NCBI GenBank assembly: GCA_017443465.1 | Contig: JAFRXO010000011.1 | Span: 62,001 to 126,000 of the forward strand | Origin: Bacteroidales bacterium | GTDB lineage: Bacteria; Bacteroidota; Bacteroidia; Bacteroidales; UBA932 | Length of the DNA: 64,000 nt | Direction of reading: 5' to 3' | Part shown: piece after piece, positions 8,494-17,522 of the stretch | Position numbering within the stretch: position 1 is the first letter of the stretch | Layout: each line of letters starts with the position of its first letter | The notes under the pieces: model-generated | Database searches by the model: none | The model's input: only the letters and a program-made list of their open reading frames with translations | Told to the model about the DNA's origin: nothing | Position numbers and translations under genes: made by a program

Positions 8494-10548
8494 CTACCTC
8501 TGGGTGATGGTGATCTTGTAGCTGCCCTTCAACGGAGCATTAGCAGATGACTTGAGCATTATCCTGCTGATCTGGTCGCCCCAGACAGTGGTAATGTTCC
8601 TGTCATCCAAAGGTTTCTCTTCAACCGTTACTGAGAGGGTCTTCGGATACGCTATCTGAAGGACGGTGTTCCCGTCATGGATCAGGACCATTCCTTCTGC
8701 TATTGTCTGTCCGTCGAACACATCTCCCGGGATGAAGACATCACCTGCGGTAATGAAGTGCTCCTCATCGGCACCGAGCCTCTTGGAAAGCGAATAGGTG
8801 TCGGTAATGGTCATTACACTGCCCTTCTTCCCTTCGCTGACATTGATGCTCCTCTTCCAGGAATTGCATGAAGCATCGGGAAGATATGCACCCTTGAGGT
8901 CCATCGAAAGGGTTGAAGCTGAGCCTTTGCTGCTGAAAGAGATGTCGGAAGCCTTGTACTGCTTTCCTTCTTTCTGCTCGAAACCGTTGATAACCGGAGC
9001 ATTGTGCCATCCGGACTGCATCGCGAAGATCTGGTACCTTTCAGACGAGAAAGTCTGGCGGGTGTAAGTCGGCTGGCCTACGTCGATAAGGACCGGATGC
9101 CCGCCGGCTGACAGGATGAATGAACCGATATCATTATGGTTGTGGCTTTCTCCGTTGTGTCCACCCTTGGCGGCGATGCTCCAGTCGGAGGTGTGCATGA
9201 AGGCAACCTCGGTCTGGTCGTACCAGGTGTTGGAGGGAACGTCCTTGCGCAGTGAAGCCACTACATTTTCATATCCTTCTTTCTTACAGCGTTCGTTGAG
9301 GGCTTCAATCTCCTTGACCATGAGGGCACGGTTCCATATCGTCTCAAGACCTCCTCCTGCATTTCCTGAACCTGCAGCAGTAGGGATATTGAAACCATCC
9401 TTACCATTACGCATGCAGTAAAGGCCGTAGTTCACGAGCTCCGGGCTGCCCATTGCCTTGCCATAGTTCCACAGTGAAAGACCACCGGGATTCATCCTGG
9501 CACGTGCATCGGCGAAATTGGCCATGAAGCCTCCTCCCATGTCCGCCCTGGATTCGTATTCGCCCATGCGGCGGATCTTGTCGTTGTCGAAGGGATTGAA
9601 TTTGCCGCCTGATGCGTCGTACATCTCCTGCATCCACCTGAACATGATTCCTGCTGCTACCGTAAAATAGGACGGGCCCTCGTCGCAGGCGCCGTCATCA
9701 GGGAACTGGTCGATGTAGATGTCTACGCTCCTGACACTTCTGGCAACCGCTTCATTGATCTTGGCCTGGTCTTCCTCCACAAGCAGGAAAGCCTGGATGA
9801 CATTGTAGTTACACCACGGATTCCAGTTGTTGACACCCTCACCGCGGAATCCCATCCACCACTGCTGCGGTTCCTTGTCGGGATCCAGGAACGGATTGAT
9901 GATGTTGTCGTTGAGTGCCCTGCGGGTTGCGCGACATATGAATGGGTCTATTTTATCCACCTCTTCTTTCATGAAATAGAGACACCATGAAATGACAGAG
10001 CATGCCTCTCCGTCAAAGAGATCGATGAAATGATAGTCTCCGCTGGGAAGGGAACTGCCACCGGGCTGCCTCACGATGTGGGCGGCGATGATCCATGCAG
10101 GCATGAAGGCGAAATAATACATTCCGTCGGCGATCTTGGGGATGAAACGCCCTTTTCCCTCAGCGAGTTCAGCTAGAAGCAGGCGGGAAAGTGCAGTCCT
10201 GTTCGCGCTGTACGGGTTCTCCATGATGGTACGGTTGCCCGATTTGTTGAACTCCAGGTAAGAAGAAGCGGGGATGTACTTCCACTCGTAGTCGAGATAG
10301 TCCTCTCCCGATGCAATGATCTTTGCCGCCTCCTCCTTCCCAAGCACCTTATCCCATGCGGCACGGTCCTTATAGGCAGGATACTTCTTACCGAGGCAAC
10401 CGGGAGTAAAGGATTCAGCTACGCCCGGCTGGGATAGTACCCCCTGCATGAATTTCCTGGGACTGGACTGCGCTGATGCTTCGCTGGAGGTAAGCAGCAT
10501 TACCAACCCCGTAAATAACGATAAAAAGACGATTTTGTGTTTTAACAT
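8494..10548 (-). CDS. Heparinase II/III-like secreted protein, set 1 copy A
   Basis: A predicted polysaccharide lyase of the heparinase II/III fold, 684 residues, with a type I signal peptide ending SEASAQ. An alpha/alpha-toroid N-terminal half includes NWNPWCNYN around residues 238-246. The C-terminal beta-sandwich half carries the hallmark ESHNHNDIGSF around residues 466-476. Families of this type cleave uronic-acid polymers such as heparin, chondroitin or alginate by beta-elimination; the substrate cannot be told. It is the last of three tandem paralogs read on the minus strand, 37 bases after copy B. It has no SusC/SusD pair or sulfatase beside it. Confidence 0.82.
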   Translation of the reverse strand: MLKHKIVFLSLFTGLVMLLTSSEASAQSSPRKFMQGVLSQPGVAESFTPGCLGKKYPAYKDRAAWDKVLGKEEAAKIIASGEDYLDYEWKYIPASSYLEFNKSGNRTIMENPYSANRTALSRLLLAELAEGKGRFIPKIADGMYYFAFMPAWIIAAHIVRQPGGSSLPSGDYHFIDLFDGEACSVISWCLYFMKEEVDKIDPFICRATRRALNDNIINPFLDPDKEPQQWWMGFRGEGVNNWNPWCNYNVIQAFLLVEEDQAKINEAVARSVRSVDIYIDQFPDDGACDEGPSYFTVAAGIMFRWMQEMYDASGGKFNPFDNDKIRRMGEYESRADMGGGFMANFADARARMNPGGLSLWNYGKAMGSPELVNYGLYCMRNGKDGFNIPTAAGSGNAGGGLETIWNRALMVKEIEALNERCKKEGYENVVASLRKDVPSNTWYDQTEVAFMHTSDWSIAAKGGHNGESHNHNDIGSFILSAGGHPVLIDVGQPTYTRQTFSSERYQIFAMQSGWHNAPVINGFEQKEGKQYKASDISFSSKGSASTLSMDLKGAYLPDASCNSWKRSINVSEGKKGSVMTITDTYSLSKRLGADEEHFITAGDVFIPGDVFDGQTIAEGMVLIHDGNTVLQIAYPKTLSVTVEEKPLDDRNITTVWGDQISRIMLKSSANAPLKGSYKITITQR

Positions 10549-10585
10549 GATACTATGATAAATTGAACTGAAATTATCATTTGAT

Positions 10586-12637
10586 CTATTTCTGCGTTAT
10601 CGTCATCTTGTAGGTCCCCTTAACCGGAGCATTGGGAGCGGACCTGAGGACGATCCTGCTGATCTTCGGACCCCAGACATTGGATATCTTGGGATCATCC
10701 AATTCCTTCTCTTCTACCGAAGGAGTCAGGGTCTTGGGATATGCGATTTCGAGAACGGTGTTGCCGTCATGTACCAGGACTTTCCCTTCTGCGACCGCAG
10801 TTCCGTCGAAGACGTCTCCGGGCAGGTAAACCTCACCTGCAGTCATGAAGCGTTCCTCATCGGCTGCTTTCCTTGAAGACAGGGAATAGGTGTCGGTAAT
10901 CGTCATCACGCTCCCCTTCTTTCCGTCAGTGACGGTAAAGGTCCTGACCCACGAATTGCAGGCAGCTTCAGGCAGATAAGCGCCCTTGAGATCCATGGAA
11001 AGGGTGCTTGTAGCTCCTTTGGTCTTGAATGAGGTATTGGAAGCGGCAAACTCCTCTCCATCCTTCTGCTCTGTGCCATTGATAATCGGAACATTGTGCC
11101 AGCCGGACTGCATGGTGAAGATTCCATATCTCTCATCGGAGAATGTCTGGCGGGTATATGTCGGGGCACCTACGTCTATCAAGACAGGATGGTCGTTGGA
11201 TGAAAGGATGAAATTACCGATGTCGTTGTGGTTGTGGCTCTCACCGTTGTTTCCACCCTTAGCTGCTATGTTCCAGTCGGAAGTGTGGAGGAATGCTACT
11301 TCGGTCTGGGGATACCAGGTGTTTGCCGGCACACTCTTCCTCAGAGAAGCGAGTACCTTGTCATATCCCTCGCTTGCAACTCTGGCATTGACAGCATCTA
11401 CATCACTTCCTATCTTGGATGCATTCCATATGCGTTCAAGTGCCCTTCCGACATTTGACTCAGCAACCACCTTCGGTTTGTCGAAACCGCCATTGTCATT
11501 GCGAAGGCAGAAGAGACCGTAGTCTACTAGTTCCTGGCTATCAAATGCCTTTCCATAATTCCAAAGCAGACTGCCGTCCGGACGAAGTTTTGCAGCCGCG
11601 TCAGCGAAATTGGCCATATATCCTCCGCCCATGTCAGCCCTGGATTCAAACTCGCCCATGCGGCGGATCTTGTCATTTCCAAAGGCGTTGAACTTACCGC
11701 CGGAAGCATCATACATTTCCTGTATCCAATTGTAAAGCATTCCTGCTGCACGGTCGAAATAGCCCGGGCCTTCATCGCAAGCGCCATCATCGTTGAACTG
11801 GTCTATATAGATGTCAATACTCTTGATACTCCTTGCAACAGCCTCATTGATCTTGGCTTGGTCTTTTTCCACCAAGAGGAAGGCCTGCATAGCATTGTAA
11901 TTGCACCAAGGGTTCCAGTTGTTCACAAAGCCTCCATCAAAGCCCATCCACCATTGAGCGGTCTCCTGGGCAGGATCAAGGAACGGATTGATAATATTAT
12001 TGTCAAGAGCCCTGCGCACAGCACGGCAGATTACAGGATCGAGCTTGTCCACTTCATCCTCAATGTAATAGAGGCACCAGGAAATCACCGAGCCAACTTC
12101 TCCGTCGAAAAGATCAATGAAGAAATCATCTCCGCTCGGGAGAGGACCGTTCCCTGGCTTATAATGATTATGCGCGGCAATGATCCAGGCAGGCATGAAC
12201 GCGAAATAATACATTCCGTCTGCGATCTTTTGTATGAACCGACCTTTCCCTTCTGCTAGTTCAGCAAAGAGCAAAGCGGCAAGCGCAGCTCTGTTCTGGC
12301 TATGGGGCCTTTCCATGTTAGTCCTGTTTCCTGACCTGTTGAATTCCAGGTAGACCGAAGCAGGAATATGCTGCCAAATGTAATCCAGATAACTCTCTCC
12401 ATTCTCAATAATCTGCGCGGTCATATCCTTTCCCAGCAGTTTCGCCCAACCTGCACGGTCGGAATAGGCCGGATACTTCTTCCCCAGACAACCGGGTGTG
12501 AAAGATTCCGCTACTCCTGGCTGGGAATATAGCTTCTGCATATATTTTCTCGGGCTGTCCTGTGCCGACGCTCCAGCACAGAACAGCAACGACGCAAAAA
12601 CTGCAATCGCCGTCAAAATGGTTTTGTTCTTCAACAT
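10586..12637 (-). CDS. Heparinase II/III-like secreted protein, set 1 copy B
   Basis: Middle copy of the minus-strand triplet, 683 residues, signal peptide ending GASAQ. It keeps the NWNPWCNYN block and the ESHNHNDIGNF block (residue ~468), with the same overall length as its neighbours. Long stretches match copy A and copy C almost residue for residue, for example the start of the mature protein (SQPGVAESFTPGCLGKKYPA) and the C-terminal strands. This indicates tandem duplication. It is 27 bases downstream of copy C. Like copies A and C it lacks a lipobox, so a soluble periplasmic or secreted location is expected. Confidence 0.82.
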   Translation of the reverse strand: MLKNKTILTAIAVFASLLFCAGASAQDSPRKYMQKLYSQPGVAESFTPGCLGKKYPAYSDRAGWAKLLGKDMTAQIIENGESYLDYIWQHIPASVYLEFNRSGNRTNMERPHSQNRAALAALLFAELAEGKGRFIQKIADGMYYFAFMPAWIIAAHNHYKPGNGPLPSGDDFFIDLFDGEVGSVISWCLYYIEDEVDKLDPVICRAVRRALDNNIINPFLDPAQETAQWWMGFDGGFVNNWNPWCNYNAMQAFLLVEKDQAKINEAVARSIKSIDIYIDQFNDDGACDEGPGYFDRAAGMLYNWIQEMYDASGGKFNAFGNDKIRRMGEFESRADMGGGYMANFADAAAKLRPDGSLLWNYGKAFDSQELVDYGLFCLRNDNGGFDKPKVVAESNVGRALERIWNASKIGSDVDAVNARVASEGYDKVLASLRKSVPANTWYPQTEVAFLHTSDWNIAAKGGNNGESHNHNDIGNFILSSNDHPVLIDVGAPTYTRQTFSDERYGIFTMQSGWHNVPIINGTEQKDGEEFAASNTSFKTKGATSTLSMDLKGAYLPEAACNSWVRTFTVTDGKKGSVMTITDTYSLSSRKAADEERFMTAGEVYLPGDVFDGTAVAEGKVLVHDGNTVLEIAYPKTLTPSVEEKELDDPKISNVWGPKISRIVLRSAPNAPVKGTYKMTITQK

Positions 12638-12664
12638 GGTTATTAATCTTAGTTAGGTTAGACT

Positions 12665-14725
12665 TTATTTCTGTGTAACAGTGAGTTTATACGTACCCTT
12701 CAGAGGAGCGTTCGGAGCCGATTTGAGGATGATCCTGCGGATCTGGGGTCCCCAGACCATTGCGATACGCCTGTCATCCAGATCCCTGACCTCGACCGAT
12801 GGAGTAAGGTTCCTGGAATAGGCGATTTCAAGCACATTCTCTCCGTCCTTGACGAACAAGGTACCGGGACTCACAGTCCTTCCTTCGAAACTGTCACCGG
12901 GCACGAAGACAAGTCCGGCAGTAATCAGGTGTTCCTCGTCCGGAGCATTCCTTGAAGAGAGAGAATAGGTGTCAGTGATTGTCATCACGCTCCCCTTGCT
13001 GCTCCCGTTGACAATGAAGGTCCTCTTCCAGGAGTCACATGCAGCTTTAGCCGGATATGCGCCCTCTATGTTGAGGGAGAAGGTACTGGTGCTCCCTTTT
13101 GACTTGAACGATGTGTTCGAAGCCGCATATTGCTCACCGTCCATTTGCTCGACTCCGTTGATGACAGGAGTATTGTGCCAGCCGGACTGCATCGCGAAGA
13201 TAGTATACCTCTCAGCCGAGAAAGTCTGACGGACATATGTAGTCTGTCCTACATCTATCAATGCCGGGTGCTCCCTGGAAGAGAGGATGAAAGAACCGAT
13301 GTCGTTATGGTTGTGGTTCTCGTTGTTGTGGCCTCCCTTTGCGGCGAAATTCCAGTCAGGAGTGGTGACGAAAAGTACCTGGGTCTGTGGGAACCAAGAG
13401 TTCGCAGGCACGTCTTTCCTGAGGGAAGCGAGCACCTTCTCATATCCCTCGGTCTGGCACCTTGCATTAAGAGCATCTACATCCTTGTAGAGCTCGTCTG
13501 CTTCTTTGATGCGCTGTAGAGCCCTGCCTACGTTTCCGGTAACACCGGGAGCGGGCTTGTTGAAACCATCCTTGTCGTTCCTCAGGCAGTACAGGCCGAA
13601 GTCCTCCAGTTCCTTGCTGCCGAGGGATTTTCCGTAGCTCCAGAGAAGGGAGCCGGAAGGACGGAGCCTAGCCGCGGCATCGGCGAAATTGGCCATATAA
13701 CCTCCCTTCATGTCCGCCCTGGATTCATACTCGCCCATGCGGCGGATCTTGGGATTGTTGAAGCAGTCGAATTTGCCGCCTGAAGCCTCATACATCTCCT
13801 GCATCCAGCTGTAAAGCATTCCGGCAGCCTGATTGAAATACGACGGGCCTTCGTCGCAGGCGCCGTCATCCCTGAACTGATCGATGAAAATGTCGTTGCT
13901 CCTGACGCACCTCGAAAGAGCCTCGTCAATCTTCGCCTGGTCTTTTTCCACCAGCAGGAAAGCCTGCATGCAGTTGAAATTGCACCAGGGGGTCCAGTTG
14001 CACACTATCTCATCATGGAATCCCATCCACCACTGCGGGACTTCCTTGTTGAAATCCAGGTATGGCTCTATGATGTTCTTGTCCAGAGCCCTGCGTGCGG
14101 CCCTGCATATGAACGGATCCAGTTTGTCCACTTCATCCTCCATGAAATACAGGCACCAGGAGACAAGTCCTCCTACCTCACCGTCAAAGAGGTCTATGAA
14201 ATGATAATCCCCGCTGGGAAGCGAACTTCCGGTAGGCTGACGCCATATGTGCGCAGCGATGATCCAGGCCGGCATGAAGGCGAAATAATACAAACCGTCA
14301 CCGATCTTGGGGACGAAACGGCCCTTTCCTTCAGCCAGTTCAGCGAAAAGCAATGCGGCAAGCGCAGCCCTGTTCTGGCCATGGGGCCCTTCCATGACGG
14401 TCCTGTTGCCCGACTTGTTGAATTCCAGGTAAGCAGAGGCTGGAATATACTTCCATTCGTAATCCAGATAGCGTTCCCCGGTCTCGATGATCTGCCTGGT
14501 AAGGTCTTCACCCAGGAGATCCGCCCAGCCTTCACGGTCGATGTAGGAAGGATAAGCCCTTCCAAGGCACCCTGGAGTAAAGGACTCCGCGACTCCCGGC
14601 TGGGAATACAAGGTCTCCATGAAATTGCGGGGAGTGTCCGATTCTTGTGCTGCAGAGGAAAAAACGCAGAACTGCAATCCCAGGAGGCACAATAAATAGA
14701 TTAATCCGGTCTTTATTTTAGACAT
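12665..14725 (-). CDS. Heparinase II/III-like secreted protein, set 1 copy C
   Basis: First gene of the minus-strand triplet, 686 residues, with a signal peptide ending FSSAAQ. The fold and length match copies A and B. The HNHNDIGSF core is kept at residue ~469, but the residues just before it read NNEN where the other two copies have NGES. The toroid block reads NWTPWCNFN instead of NWNPWCNYN. These changes are near the presumed active site and could alter substrate choice. The gene is preceded by a 130-bp AT-rich gap shared with the divergent lipoprotein gene, which must hold the promoter of the triplet. Confidence 0.82.
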   Translation of the reverse strand: MSKIKTGLIYLLCLLGLQFCVFSSAAQESDTPRNFMETLYSQPGVAESFTPGCLGRAYPSYIDREGWADLLGEDLTRQIIETGERYLDYEWKYIPASAYLEFNKSGNRTVMEGPHGQNRAALAALLFAELAEGKGRFVPKIGDGLYYFAFMPAWIIAAHIWRQPTGSSLPSGDYHFIDLFDGEVGGLVSWCLYFMEDEVDKLDPFICRAARRALDKNIIEPYLDFNKEVPQWWMGFHDEIVCNWTPWCNFNCMQAFLLVEKDQAKIDEALSRCVRSNDIFIDQFRDDGACDEGPSYFNQAAGMLYSWMQEMYEASGGKFDCFNNPKIRRMGEYESRADMKGGYMANFADAAARLRPSGSLLWSYGKSLGSKELEDFGLYCLRNDKDGFNKPAPGVTGNVGRALQRIKEADELYKDVDALNARCQTEGYEKVLASLRKDVPANSWFPQTQVLFVTTPDWNFAAKGGHNNENHNHNDIGSFILSSREHPALIDVGQTTYVRQTFSAERYTIFAMQSGWHNTPVINGVEQMDGEQYAASNTSFKSKGSTSTFSLNIEGAYPAKAACDSWKRTFIVNGSSKGSVMTITDTYSLSSRNAPDEEHLITAGLVFVPGDSFEGRTVSPGTLFVKDGENVLEIAYSRNLTPSVEVRDLDDRRIAMVWGPQIRRIILKSAPNAPLKGTYKLTVTQK

Positions 14726-14855
14726 AGTATTGCTATGGTTATTAATTGAATGATTGTTTGAGTGTTAGTATGTAGCGAATTTAACAAATTTTTCTATTAG
14801 TTGCCACACTGGCGAAAAAAAGTTATTTTTGTCCTGCAAACAACAATCAAGTTCT
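14726..14855. promoter_or_regulatory. Divergent intergenic promoter region
   Basis: An AT-rich 130-bp gap between the heparinase triplet (minus) and the beta-propeller lipoprotein (plus). A plus-strand box TTATTTTTG at about 14823-14831 resembles the TAnnTTTG minus-7 element for the lipoprotein gene. The minus-strand element is less clear. No operator palindrome was recognised. Confidence 0.45.
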
Positions 14856-16046
14856 ATGAAATCGAAAGCACTGCTGGTTTTCAGCATGGTGGCCGTGGCG
14901 ATAGCCGCAGGCTGCACCAAAGATGAAACTGCCTCCAGGGACGAGGACCTTGCGGGCATCAATGTCGCAGTAGGTGAAACTTCGGGGCCTTATCAGAAGC
15001 TCTTTGTACTCAACGAGGGGAAACAAGGCACCAACAATGCTACACTGGACTTTTTCCGTTTCTCTGACGGGAACTATGTCCAGAGCACGTTCAGAAAAAT
15101 GAACCCGACCGTCACGGGCGGATTGGGCGACACCGGAAACGACTTGAAAATAGACAAAGACAAGGCCTGGGCCGTACTAAACGGAGGCCCCGGGCTGGTA
15201 GAAGTATTGTCCGCGAAGAACGAGACGCACATCGCGACCATCAGCATCCCGACTCCCAGGAACATCGCGTTCGACGATGACTACGCATATGTAAGTTCGT
15301 GGTCCGGAGCATATTACGGCGGAGCGGACAGGAAAGGTGCGGTCGTCCGCGTTCGGAAAAGCAAGTACGAGGTAGTTGACTCGGTAACAGTAGGCTATCA
15401 GCCCGAAGGGATAGCGGTATATGACGGGAAGATCTATGTAGCCTGCTGCGGCGGAGCGAAGAGCGATTATTCATATGATGACAGGATATTCGTTCTGGAT
15501 GCAAAGACCTTCAAGCCTACCGACACCATCACGGTCGCAAAGAACCTGAAGGACATCTTCATTGACTCCAAGGGGAACGGATGGGTTACCGCCATGGGTG
15601 ACTTCTTCAGCATACACTCCGGAGTGTACAAGTTCCTCGGCGATAACGCAGAATCCTGCAACTCAACTGTTTCCGATACCCCGGTCAGGTTCTCGTGCGC
15701 GACCCTTTCCGAGGGGGCGTCCGGCAGTAACCTTTACATCATAGGGACTGAAGACGAATGGGTCTGGGACCCGAAGGCAGAGAAAAACTGGAAACTTTAC
15801 ACTGTAAACACCGGCACCGGTGCCGTGGCCGTGGAAGACTTCACCCCGGAAGGAGCCGCACTCGGACCAAGATCCGCTGTTCCCTACGGCATATGCGTGA
15901 ACGGATCCAACGGTGACCTTTACATCGGTGATGCAGGTGACTATGTCGCCCCTGGGACGATAAGCTGCTACTCCCAAGACCTGCGCCTGAAATGGATGAC
16001 CACTGCCGGAGTGGATCCGGGACATATGGCCTTATACCGGAAATAA
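14856..16046 (+). CDS. Surface beta-propeller lipoprotein (YncE/DUF5074-like)
   Basis: A 396-residue lipoprotein; I start at ATG 14856 because it gives a lipobox (IAAGC) at once, while the longer frame starts with TTG. Just after the cysteine comes TKDET, which resembles the Bacteroidota lipoprotein export signal (K followed by two acidic residues), so exposure on the cell surface is likely. The rest is built from YVTN/YncE-like propeller blades (AYVSSWSG, PEGIAVYDGKIYVACCGG, KDIFIDSKGNGWV). BtuG, the vitamin B12-capturing lipoprotein of Bacteroides, has this kind of build, so pairing with the BtuB-like receptor at 6460 is a possibility but not shown. Its last bases overlap the convergent wbqC gene by 15 bp. 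Confidence 0.78.
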   Translation: MKSKALLVFSMVAVAIAAGCTKDETASRDEDLAGINVAVGETSGPYQKLFVLNEGKQGTNNATLDFFRFSDGNYVQSTFRKMNPTVTGGLGDTGNDLKIDKDKAWAVLNGGPGLVEVLSAKNETHIATISIPTPRNIAFDDDYAYVSSWSGAYYGGADRKGAVVRVRKSKYEVVDSVTVGYQPEGIAVYDGKIYVACCGGAKSDYSYDDRIFVLDAKTFKPTDTITVAKNLKDIFIDSKGNGWVTAMGDFFSIHSGVYKFLGDNAESCNSTVSDTPVRFSCATLSEGASGSNLYIIGTEDEWVWDPKAEKNWKLYTVNTGTGAVAVEDFTPEGAALGPRSAVPYGICVNGSNGDLYIGDAGDYVAPGTISCYSQDLRLKWMTTAGVDPGHMALYRK

Positions 16047-16697
16047 ATACGACAACGCCTCCGGTCCCTCATTGAACAGGAGGTCAAGAGCAGAGAGCCC
16101 TCCGCAGAATCCGAAACGTTCTGAGAAGACCTGCCAGTAAGGCCTGTCAAGCCCAAGGTCCGCCATTATATGGTCTGGACGTTTCGGGTGTATGACATAA
16201 CGGTAATCCCCTTCGGGGCATTCCGCCGACCCAGGCGCCACGAAAGCCACGGTGCAGGAGAGATCGCAGACAATCTTCAGCTTGTCAAGCAGATATTCCA
16301 GGCTCAGGGTATTGAGTTCAAAAAGGGTTTCGGGACGGGAATCCAGGACATCGAAGAGGGAATCCTTGTAGAAATCGAAGAAAGGAGAACTTTCATATGC
16401 CGAAACAAGGGCTCTCTTGAAACGGGTCACCCAGGGGACCGAATAGTCCACCTTCACCTCAGTGACAGGGCGCCCGAGCGCCGGACGGACTACCGGATAG
16501 CTGAAATCTTCGGGACCCGATGAGGACAGGAAGCGGCACCTGTTGCGCCAGCTCTGCTTCTGGTAATTCTCGCAGGCCTCCAGGGAAACCTTTGACGCAA
16601 TGACGGTTCCGGAAGGATTCTCCGGAACCGTCATGCCGCTGGCGATGAGCGCCAGGTATTCCACAGGGGGAAAGAATGCCGTCGAAAGGAGCAGCAT
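16032..16697 (-). CDS. WbqC-family protein
   Basis: A 221-residue protein of the WbqC-like family. The start FFPPVEYLALI, the block YQKQSWRNRCRFL and the later NTLSLEYLLDKL are typical of the family. WbqC members occur in lipopolysaccharide/O-antigen or sugar-nucleotide loci; their biochemical role is not settled. It abuts lpxA with no spacer (stop TAG directly followed by ATG), so translation is probably coupled and a role linked to lipid A or surface glycans is reasonable. The coding region contains a 13-bp perfect inverted repeat at 16601-16633. Its 3' end overlaps the convergent lipoprotein gene. Confidence 0.82.
   Translation of the reverse strand: MLLLSTAFFPPVEYLALIASGMTVPENPSGTVIASKVSLEACENYQKQSWRNRCRFLSSSGPEDFSYPVVRPALGRPVTEVKVDYSVPWVTRFKRALVSAYESSPFFDFYKDSLFDVLDSRPETLFELNTLSLEYLLDKLKIVCDLSCTVAFVAPGSAECPEGDYRYVIHPKRPDHIMADLGLDRPYWQVFSERFGFCGGLSALDLLFNEGPEALSYLFPV
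16601..16633. repeat. 13-bp perfect inverted repeat inside wbqC
   Basis: Arms TGACGGTTCCGGA (16601-16613) and TCCGGAACCGTCA (16621-16633) enclose a 7-base loop. The hairpin lies in the coding region of the WbqC protein near residues 22-32. No T-run follows, so it does not look like a simple terminator. Confidence 0.75.
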
Positions 16698-17510
16698 CTA
16701 CTCTATGTCTCCCCTCTCTTTTATATCGTTCGCGCGGATGATGCCGCGACGGGAGTTCTTGATGAAAGACAGGATCTGATCACGCTCGGGTGTCTGCGGG
16801 AAACCGGCTTCCACCTTGGAACAACCGTCGGTTATGTTGTAACCCTGGAAGTAGATGGTGTCGTAGATGTCCTTGATCTCCCTGATTACGGAAGACTCGA
16901 AACCGCGCCTCTTGAGGCCGACCAGGTTGATTCCGCAGTAGCAGATGGGATCACGGCCTGCAAGCACGAAGGGCGGGATGTCCTTGTTGATCTTGGAGGC
17001 ACCTCCGATCATTGCATGCGCACCGATCCTGGAGAACTGGTGAGCCTTGGCACCACCACCGAGGATAGCCCAGTCTTCGACGTCGGTCTCGCCTGCGATC
17101 CCTACATAACTTACGAGGATGCAATGCTTTCCGACATTGCAGTCGTGGGCGATGTGGACATATGACATGATGAGGCTGTCGTCCCCTACCTTGGTCACAC
17201 CTTTGCCGCTGGCCTTGGTGCCTCTGTTGATAGTGGCGCATTCGCGGATAGTGACATTGTCACCAATTTCCACATATGAAACCTCTCCGTCATATTTGAG
17301 GTCCTGCGGTATTGCTCCTACGACTGCACCGGGGAAAACCGTACAGTTCCTGCCCATGCGGACATATTGGAAAATAACTGCGTGAGGAAGTATCCTGCAA
17401 CCGTCACCGATCTCGACGTCAGCATCTATGAATGCATATGGTCCTATCTCGATATTGTCTCCCAGCTTCGCAGCAGGACTGACAGTTGCCAAAGGGCTGA
17501 TGTTGTTCAT
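16698..17510 (-). CDS. lpxA: Acyl-[ACP]--UDP-N-acetylglucosamine O-acyltransferase LpxA
   Basis: First enzyme of lipid A synthesis: it transfers a 3-hydroxyacyl chain from ACP to UDP-GlcNAc in the cytoplasm. The 270 residues match the family. Residues ~5-190 form hexapeptide repeats of a left-handed beta-helix (GDNIEIGPYAFIDADVEIG), including HIAHDCNVGKHCIL with the catalytic-type histidine and the GLKRRGF segment typical of LpxA. It lies 12 bases after lpxC and directly before wbqC. Confidence 0.95.
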   Translation of the reverse strand: MNNISPLATVSPAAKLGDNIEIGPYAFIDADVEIGDGCRILPHAVIFQYVRMGRNCTVFPGAVVGAIPQDLKYDGEVSYVEIGDNVTIRECATINRGTKASGKGVTKVGDDSLIMSYVHIAHDCNVGKHCILVSYVGIAGETDVEDWAILGGGAKAHQFSRIGAHAMIGGASKINKDIPPFVLAGRDPICYCGINLVGLKRRGFESSVIREIKDIYDTIYFQGYNITDGCSKVEAGFPQTPERDQILSFIKNSRRGIIRANDIKERGDIE

Positions 17511-17522
17511 TACGATAAAAAA

